8,989 bases of DNA from Caryophanales bacterium UBA6448 (GTDB taxonomy: Bacteria; Bacillota_I; Bacilli_A; RF39; UBA660), in assembly GCA_002439555.1 (NCBI GenBank), contig DJOC01000076.1, positions 1-8,989 of the forward strand. The letters run 5' to 3'. The notes below the pieces were generated by a model that was not told the origin of the DNA, ran no database searches, and saw only the letters and a list, made by a program, of their open reading frames with translations. Each line of letters starts with the position of its first letter. Positions within the stretch are counted from its first letter, which is position 1. The translations under genes and the position numbers were made by a program. Shown piece after piece: positions 4,294 through 8,989 of the stretch.

Positions 4294-6643
4294 CATTTAA
4301 ATTGTTTGTTACTTTATTAATAATATTTTCAAAATTATCCATAACTTCTTTTTCAGTTAGTGTTCTTTCATTATCACTATAAGTTAGTTTAAATGCAATA
4401 CTTTTTTCATTACTATCATTATTTGGTATATATAAATCAAATACATCAATATTTTTAAGAAGTCTTCCACCCGCTTTTCTAATTTCCTTCATTAAACTTT
4501 CACAAGTTATATCTTTATTACATACAAATGCTACGTCTTTAACAATTTCTGGGTATTTTGAAGCTTCTTTATATTTAATAGGTTTTATATCACAAATTAA
4601 TTTATTAATAGAAAGTTCACAAACATAAACATCCTCTTTGCAAAGTGTTGGATGAACCTTACCAATTATACCAACTTCTTTATTATCTAGTGTAATACTT
4701 GCACTAATACCAGGATGTAAATCTTTAATTTCACTAGTTACAAAGCTATATCTATTTTTTAAGCCTAGATAATCTAGTACGTTTTGAACAACACCTTTTA
4801 AAGTATAAAAATCACATTCAATATCATTATGATTCCAAGCATTATAAATATATTTTCCACTTATAAGCATTACTACTTTAATATCTTCATTAAAGTCTTT
4901 ATCATATGTTTTACTTATTTCATAAAGTAATATATCATCAACTTTTCTTGCTTTATTATAGTCATAAACATTTAAAAGTGATGGAATAAGAGTGGTTCTA
5001 ACAATACTTTTATCTGTGCTCATAGGATTAGGTAATACTACATTTTCTTTGTTTTCATAATTAAACAAACTAGCCATATATGGAGATACTAAAGTATATG
5101 TTTTACATTCATTTAATCCTAAACCGCGAAGTCTTTTTGATATAATCTTTCTATATTTAACATCACCAATATATTCACCTTTTTTATATGTTCCCTTTGG
5201 TAAAGTAGAAACTAAATTTTCATAACCATAAAGTCTTCCTATTTCTTCAGCAATATCATTAACATATGGATCAATATCAAGTCTACGATTTGGAATTGTT
5301 ACGGTAAATATACCATTTTCATAAGTATATTCAAACATTAATCTTTCAAGTTCTTTAGCCATATCTTCAGTAGAAATTTCAATTCCTAACATTTTATTAA
5401 CATCATTTGGATTAAATTTTACTATTTTTTTAGTTTTATCTACTTTATCATATGTTACAGTGCCAGATAAAATTTTAGCATCAGCATACTTTTCAAGTAA
5501 ATGACAAGCTCTATTTAAGGCATCAATTGTATATTCATAATTTAATCCTTTACCATATCTTATTGAGGCTTCACTTTTCAAATTTAATCTTGCGGCTGTA
5601 TTTCTTATTGAAACAGCATCAAATATAGCACTTTCAATTAAAATAGTTTTTGTATTTTCATCAACATCAGTATTTTCACCACCCATTACACCAGCAATAC
5701 ATACTGGCTTTTTACCATCAGTTATAACAATATCATTTTCATTTAAAACTCTATCTTTTCCATCTAAAGTTTTAATGTTTTCATCATTTAATGCATTTCT
5801 AACAACAATTTTATCACCAAGTTTATCTTTATCAAAGAAATGAAGAGGTTGTCCATATTCAAGCATAACGTAGTTTGATATATCAACAACATTGTTTATT
5901 GGTCTCATACCAGCACTAATTAATCTATCTTGAATAAATTTTGGCGATGGTTTAATAGTTAAATTTGTTACCATCTTTGCAAGGTAAAATGGACATTTTT
6001 CAGTATCTACCTCTAAAGAGAAGTGATTTGTAATGTTATCTTCGATTTCATTATAACTAGCATCAGGAAGTGTTACCTTTTTATTTAATATTGAGGCTAT
6101 TTCATAAGCAAAACCAATATGATAGTAACAATCGTTATTTCTATGTTTATGAACATCTAAATCATATATAGTATCTGATGAGCCAAGTAAATTTTGGGGA
6201 TCACTTCCTATAGGAGCATCATCAGGTAAAATATAAATACCTTTAGCATAGTTTTCTTCAGTCTTTTCTTCGAGGCCTAATTCAGAAAGCGCGCATAACA
6301 TTCCAAAAGATTCAACACCTCTTATAGTGGATTTTTTAATTTCAAAATTTCCAGGTAAAACTGCACCGATTAAAGCAACAATAACCTTTTCATTTTCTTT
6401 TACATTTGGAGCACCGCATACTATCTGAAGTGTTTCACTACCAATATCAACTTTACAAACGTGTAAGTGGTCTGAATTTGGATGCATAGTGCACTCTTTT
6501 ACTAAACCAACACATAAATTATCAATATGATTAGTAATAACTTTTTCAACATTAATACCCGCTTTAGTAACTTTAACGGCTAACTCTTTTAAATCTATAC
6601 CCTCTAAATCAATATAATCTTTAACCCAATTTAAACTTATCAT
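4277..6643 (-). CDS. pheT: Phenylalanyl-tRNA synthetase beta subunit
   Basis: PheT forms the alpha2-beta2 synthetase with PheS, which charges tRNA-Phe in the cytoplasm. At 788 residues it has the usual full length. It opens with ISLNWVKDYID, the normal N-terminus. An EMAP-like tRNA-binding domain spans about 41-150 (LCVGLVKECTMHPNSDHLHV). The B3/4 editing domain follows (about 205-375, including GQPLHFFD and GVMGGENTDV), which in this family removes mischarged tyrosine. Next come the B5 domain (about 400-470, with IPNRRLDIDPYVNDIAEEIG) and the inactive class II-like core. The C-terminal 90 or so residues are the FDX-ACB anticodon-binding domain (KYPEIVKDVAFVC). I start at the ATG 6643, eight bases after AAAGGA; the frame extends seven codons further upstream, into pheS, without support. 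The pheS stop is one base away, so the two are translationally coupled. The 3' end is duplicated downstream at 3308-3357. Confidence 0.98.
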   Translation of the reverse strand: MISLNWVKDYIDLEGIDLKELAVKVTKAGINVEKVITNHIDNLCVGLVKECTMHPNSDHLHVCKVDIGSETLQIVCGAPNVKENEKVIVALIGAVLPGNFEIKKSTIRGVESFGMLCALSELGLEEKTEENYAKGIYILPDDAPIGSDPQNLLGSSDTIYDLDVHKHRNNDCYYHIGFAYEIASILNKKVTLPDASYNEIEDNITNHFSLEVDTEKCPFYLAKMVTNLTIKPSPKFIQDRLISAGMRPINNVVDISNYVMLEYGQPLHFFDKDKLGDKIVVRNALNDENIKTLDGKDRVLNENDIVITDGKKPVCIAGVMGGENTDVDENTKTILIESAIFDAVSIRNTAARLNLKSEASIRYGKGLNYEYTIDALNRACHLLEKYADAKILSGTVTYDKVDKTKKIVKFNPNDVNKMLGIEISTEDMAKELERLMFEYTYENGIFTVTIPNRRLDIDPYVNDIAEEIGRLYGYENLVSTLPKGTYKKGEYIGDVKYRKIISKRLRGLGLNECKTYTLVSPYMASLFNYENKENVVLPNPMSTDKSIVRTTLIPSLLNVYDYNKARKVDDILLYEISKTYDKDFNEDIKVVMLISGKYIYNAWNHNDIECDFYTLKGVVQNVLDYLGLKNRYSFVTSEIKDLHPGISASITLDNKEVGIIGKVHPTLCKEDVYVCELSINKLICDIKPIKYKEASKYPEIVKDVAFVCNKDITCESLMKEIRKAGGRLLKNIDVFDLYIPNNDSNEKSIAFKLTYSDNERTLTEKEVMDNFENIINKVTNNLNVKLRG

Positions 6644-6644
6644 A

Positions 6645-7670
6645 CTAATTTTCCTTTCTATCAAATACTTGGACTTCTCTTAAATCTGCTGTATAAAATG
6701 TTCTTATATCATTTATATTATACTTAAGCATTGCAAGTCTTTCAGCACCAAAACCAAATGCAAAACCAGTCCATTTACTTGGATCATAACCACAATTTTT
6801 TAATACATTTGGATGAACTATACCTGCACCTGCAACGGTAATCCAACCAGTATTTTTACATAAACTACAACCTTTACCATTACAAGCAAAACAACTTATA
6901 TCAGTTTCTACTGATGGCTCTGTAAATTGATAATAACTTGGTCTAAATCTTGTTACGCAGTTTTCTCCGAATAACTTTTTAGCAAGTAAATCAAATATTC
7001 CTTTAAGGTCTGATAAACTTATTTCTTTATCTACTACTAAACCTTCGATTTGCATAAATTGATGTGAATGAGTTGCATCATCATCATCACGACGATATGT
7101 TTTACCAGGACATATCATTCTAATTGGAGTTTCACCATTTCCCTTAAGCATTGTTCTTGCTTGTACAGGGGATGTTTGACTACGAAGAAGCACCTCATCA
7201 TTAACAATATAAAATGTGTCTTGGGCATCTCTTGCTGGATGGCCTTTTGGAATATTTAAAAGTTCAAAATTATACTTATCTTCCTCGATTTCAGGACCAT
7301 CTACAACATCAAATCCAAGTGACATAAATAATTCCTCGACCTCTTCAATCGTTTTTTCAAGAATGTTTGGTGCTCCGCATTTAATACTTACTCCAGGAAG
7401 TGTAACATCAATTTTTTCACTTTCCAATTTTTCATTAATTAATTTATTATTAATTTCATCATTTTTCTTTGCAAATAAATCATTAAAATAAGTCTTAATT
7501 TCATTTACATACATACCATATGCCTTTTTATCTTCGGCTTCTCTAATTTTACTTTGAAGTTCTGTAATTACTCCACTTTTTCCTAAATATTTTACTTTAA
7601 CATCATTTAGTTCATTTAAACTATTAACCTTTTCTAAATCCTTAACTATTTCCTCTTTAATATTTTCCAT
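6645..7670 (-). CDS. pheS: Phenylalanyl-tRNA synthetase alpha subunit
   Basis: PheS is the catalytic subunit, which activates phenylalanine with ATP and transfers it to tRNA-Phe. Its 341 residues match the bacterial family. The N-terminal 80 or so residues form the coiled-coil arm that binds tRNA. The class II core begins with motif 1 (GFDVVDGPEIEEDKYNFE), has motif 2 at about 188-209 (PGKTYRRDDDDATHSHQFMQ) and motif 3 at 301-312 (TGFAFGFGAERL). Cys260, 263, 268 and 271 form the CxxC-x4-CxxC cluster common in Firmicutes-type PheS, just before the Phe-pocket segment GAGIVHPNVL. The ATG at 7670 follows AAGGAGG (7682-7676) by five bases. It is first in the pheST operon and lies under T-box control. 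Confidence 0.98.
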   Translation of the reverse strand: MENIKEEIVKDLEKVNSLNELNDVKVKYLGKSGVITELQSKIREAEDKKAYGMYVNEIKTYFNDLFAKKNDEINNKLINEKLESEKIDVTLPGVSIKCGAPNILEKTIEEVEELFMSLGFDVVDGPEIEEDKYNFELLNIPKGHPARDAQDTFYIVNDEVLLRSQTSPVQARTMLKGNGETPIRMICPGKTYRRDDDDATHSHQFMQIEGLVVDKEISLSDLKGIFDLLAKKLFGENCVTRFRPSYYQFTEPSVETDISCFACNGKGCSLCKNTGWITVAGAGIVHPNVLKNCGYDPSKWTGFAFGFGAERLAMLKYNINDIRTFYTADLREVQVFDRKEN

Positions 7671-7682
7671 TTCTTCCTCCTT

Positions 7683-7712
7683 AAAAATAAAAACTTCCCA
7701 TATTTATAGGGG
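7683..7712 (-). terminator. T-box conditional terminator
   Basis: CCC (7711-7709) and GGG (7699-7697) with inner TAT/ATA pairs form a compact hairpin, followed by TTTTTATTTTT just before the pheS Shine-Dalgarno site. Its left arm is the 3' arm of the antiterminator, so the two are mutually exclusive. Confidence 0.7.
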
Positions 7713-7885
7713 CGTTTTACCGCTGTACCACCCTACTTTATGAAAAGTTTATTTCAATCTTTATATTTATAACGTAATTACCCGTTTATACTCCTTATTT
7801 GAATTTCGTTTTATAGTTTCTTAATACTTTCACCAAATGTATTAATCTCTTTTAATTTTATAAAACTACTTATAATAATTCATCG
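7683..7885 (-). promoter_or_regulatory. T-box riboswitch, Phe (UUC) specifier
   Basis: The leader RNA senses uncharged tRNA-Phe and allows pheST transcription when it is abundant. The T-box core AGGGTGGTACAGCG (7734-7721) pairs with CGCCCCT (7714-7708) as an antiterminator (AGGG/CCCT and GCG/CGC) with the UGGUACA bulge free to bind the tRNA end. Upstream, stem I has a lower helix (7878-7874 with 7799-7795), an AAGTA segment (7871-7867) facing GAAA, as in the loop E motif of specifier loops, and a UUC codon at 7803-7801. An upper helix (7866-7859 with 7815-7808) leads to an apical hairpin (7845-7839 with 7827-7821) whose loop has TTGGTGAAA. Stem I is short for the class. It starts right after the rubrerythrin stop codon. 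Confidence 0.92.
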
Positions 7886-7889
7886 TATA

Positions 7890-8429
7890 TTAATAATTTG
7901 TTGCTTTTAATTCCATAAATGATTCAGAATGCTTACATACAGGACATACTTTTAAAGCATCTTTTCCGTAATAAACGTGACCACAGTTTCTACATATCCA
8001 AATAACTTCTTCATTTCTATGGAATACTTTATCTTCCTCAATATTACCTATTAATTTTAAATATCTTTCTTCGTGATGTTTTTCAATATCACCAACCATT
8101 TCAAATAATTTAGCAATATCTTCGAAGCCTTCTTCTTTAGCAACCTGTGCAAAACCTTTATACATTTCTGTCCATTCAAAGTTTTCTCCATTTGCAGCAT
8201 CTTTTAAGTTTTCCATAGTCGAAGGTATTTCTCCACCATTTAATGCTTTAAACCAAAGTTTTGCGTGCTCTTTTTCGTTATTTGCAGTTTCTTCGAAAAT
8301 ACTTGCAATTTGTTCATAGCCCTCTTTTTTAGCTTTACTAGCATAATATGTATATTTATTTCTTGCTTGACTTTCTCCAGCGAAAGCAGCCATTAAATTA
8401 CTTTCTGTTTTACTACCTTTTAATTCCAT
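7890..8429 (-). CDS. rbr: Rubrerythrin
   Basis: Rubrerythrin is a cytoplasmic non-haem di-iron peroxidase that reduces hydrogen peroxide in anaerobes and microaerophiles, using electrons passed through its rubredoxin domain. At 179 residues it is of typical length. The ferritin-like four-helix domain (about 1-135) carries the expected iron ligands: Glu19 in AGESQAR, E52xxH55 in NEKEHA and E116xxH119 in DIEKHHEER. The C-terminal rubredoxin-like domain has CxxC pairs at 146/149 and 162/165 for a mononuclear iron. The ATG at 8429 lies seven bases after AAAGGAG. It has its own strong promoter. No terminator follows; the pheST T-box leader begins within a few bases of its stop, so read-through into the leader is likely. 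Its presence suggests a strict anaerobe or oxygen-sensitive host. Confidence 0.96.
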   Translation of the reverse strand: MELKGSKTESNLMAAFAGESQARNKYTYYASKAKKEGYEQIASIFEETANNEKEHAKLWFKALNGGEIPSTMENLKDAANGENFEWTEMYKGFAQVAKEEGFEDIAKLFEMVGDIEKHHEERYLKLIGNIEEDKVFHRNEEVIWICRNCGHVYYGKDALKVCPVCKHSESFMELKATNY

Positions 8430-8453
8430 CTTTTCACTCCTTTTTCAAGTCTA

Positions 8454-8482
8454 ATCTTATCACATAAATTATGATGTGTCAA
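8454..8482 (-). promoter_or_regulatory. Rubrerythrin promoter with inverted repeat
   Basis: On the minus strand a perfect TTGACA (8482-8477), a 17-base spacer and TAAGAT (8459-8454) preceded by TGA give a good promoter. The spacer contains CACAT-N8-ATGTG. The AT-rich core resembles one half of a PerR box (TCATAAT) but the other half matches poorly, so peroxide control is only a suggestion. Confidence 0.65.
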
Positions 8483-8494
8483 ACACTTTGCATT

Positions 8495-8522
8495 AAAAAA
8501 ATTCATAAATAATTTATGAATT
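8495..8522 (-). terminator. Terminator of the 74-residue gene
   Basis: AATTCATAAA and TTTATGAATT (8500-8509 with 8513-8522) form a perfect 10-bp stem with a 3-base loop, followed on the minus strand by six T. It overlaps the last three codons and the stop of the gene at 8514-8738 and separates it from the rubrerythrin promoter. Confidence 0.75.
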
Positions 8523-8738
8523 CTTTTGACTTATTAATTTTGTTAAAATATCTTCATTTTTCTCTAAAATAACATAATAACCATCATCATAGACTTCTTT
8601 AACAAAAACAAATTTATCTGTTTTTTCATTATCTAAAAGTTCATATGCTAAATAGTAAATATTATTATTTAACTCATATTTATTTGTTAAAATATATCGT
8701 TTGTTATTTTCAAGAACTACTATATCATTTATTCTCAC
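8514..8738 (-). CDS. Small protein of unknown function, coupled to signal peptidase
   Basis: This 74-residue protein has no signal peptide, membrane helix or cysteine. It is rich in Tyr, Asn, Lys, Glu and Asp, and its alternating hydrophobic pattern (IVVLENNKRYILTN, YYLAYELLD, KFVFVKEV, GYYVILEK) suggests a small all-beta fold of five strands ending in a short helix. The outline is like that of short DUF1292-type proteins, but I cannot assign it to a family. The start is GTG: its bases overlap the TGA stop of the upstream gene as GTGA, and there is no ATG nearby. AGGAAG lies about ten bases before it. This overlap implies translational coupling with the signal peptidase gene. Confidence 0.75.
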   Translation of the reverse strand: MRINDIVVLENNKRYILTNKYELNNNIYYLAYELLDNEKTDKFVFVKEVYDDGYYVILEKNEDILTKLISQKNS

Positions 8739-8989
8739 TGTATATGCTCTTCCTGACTAACAATTTTTTGGTTTTCAATATCAGCACGCTTTTTTACATT
8801 ACTTACTTTAATTAGTTTCATAATATCTTGAATTATAATTACAAGTGCAGGAATAATTACAACCACGAGCCAACCAATTTTACTTCCTACAAATCTTTGA
8901 ACATTTCCAAGTCCAGGAATTTTTAATACTACTTTACCAATAAGATTACTATATGATGCTGGAGTATCATCTTTAATTGGGTTATTATC
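8735..8989 (-). CDS. SipW-like signal peptidase I, C-terminal part
   Basis: Only the last 84 residues are in the window; the gene continues past the right edge. The fragment begins DNNPIKDDTPASYSNLIGKV, which fits the region around the catalytic aspartate (GDNN...D) of the SipW/ER-type (S26B) signal peptidases, and continues with the family pattern IGKVVLKIPGLGNVQRF. A membrane helix at about residues 38-57 (WLVVVIIPALVIIIQDIM) and a basic cytoplasmic tail follow, as expected for this type, which has a C-terminal anchor. The catalytic serine lies outside the window. The enzyme would cut signal peptides of exported proteins on the outer membrane face. The TGA stop overlaps the GTG start of the next gene. 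Confidence 0.85.
   Translation of the reverse strand, partial: DNNPIKDDTPASYSNLIGKVVLKIPGLGNVQRFVGSKIGWLVVVIIPALVIIIQDIMKLIKVSNVKKRADIENQKIVSQEEHIQ

Noticed and set aside
7068..7491. Plus-strand frames at 7068-7259 and 7216-7491
   Set aside because: Both are antisense shadows of pheS.
1..8989. TGA read as tryptophan (mycoplasma code)
   Set aside because: Long genes are uninterrupted under the standard code and use TGG for conserved tryptophans. One TGA stop ends the signal peptidase gene.
1..8989. CRISPR array, tRNA or rRNA genes
   Set aside because: No regularly spaced repeats with unique spacers and no recognisable tRNA or rRNA sequence on either strand; the 22-bp repeats at 24-89 are contiguous and degenerate.

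Overview
The window is about 73% A+T. Long reading frames such as pheT are intact under the standard code and use TGG for tryptophan, so this is not a TGA=Trp mycoplasma. Strong AGGAGG-type ribosome binding sites, a Phe T-box leader, a ferritin-like rubrerythrin, a SipW-like signal peptidase and several membrane-anchored surface proteins point to an AT-rich low-GC Gram-positive (Bacillota/Bacilli or a related uncultured gut lineage). That assignment is an inference; there is no rRNA in the window.

Left part (1-991) is accessory DNA. Bases 1-427 hold no convincing gene. They do hold 22-bp-period repeats that look like the end of an IS21-type element, and two hairpin terminators. Bases 428-806 form a compact, self-contained plus-strand unit: promoter, structured leader, a strong Shine-Dalgarno site, a 50-residue hydrophobic peptide (553-705) too short to stand out by length, and a terminator. 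The predicted mRNA 5' end is complementary to its 3' UTR, and a leader segment can cover the Shine-Dalgarno site. Together with a possible antisense promoter at 757-786, this layout resembles type I toxin-antitoxin loci. A 36-codon 3' gene remnant may follow (822-929).

Middle part: a plus-strand surface protein with two Ig-like domains (998-2077) converges on a minus-strand pair, a TetR-family regulator followed by a secreted, membrane-anchored thioredoxin-like protein (3250-2125). Next comes a membrane-anchored protein of unknown function with an internal duplication (4138-3344). It is flanked by perfect 45-bp direct repeats that copy the 3' end and terminator of pheT, so it looks like a one-gene insertion downstream of pheT.

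Right part: all genes lie on the minus strand. pheS and pheT, the two subunits of phenylalanyl-tRNA synthetase, are separated by one base and preceded by a T-box leader with a UUC specifier. Upstream are rubrerythrin with its own promoter, a 74-residue protein of unknown function, and the C-terminal end of a SipW-like signal peptidase cut by the window edge. The last two overlap by GTGA and are probably cotranscribed.
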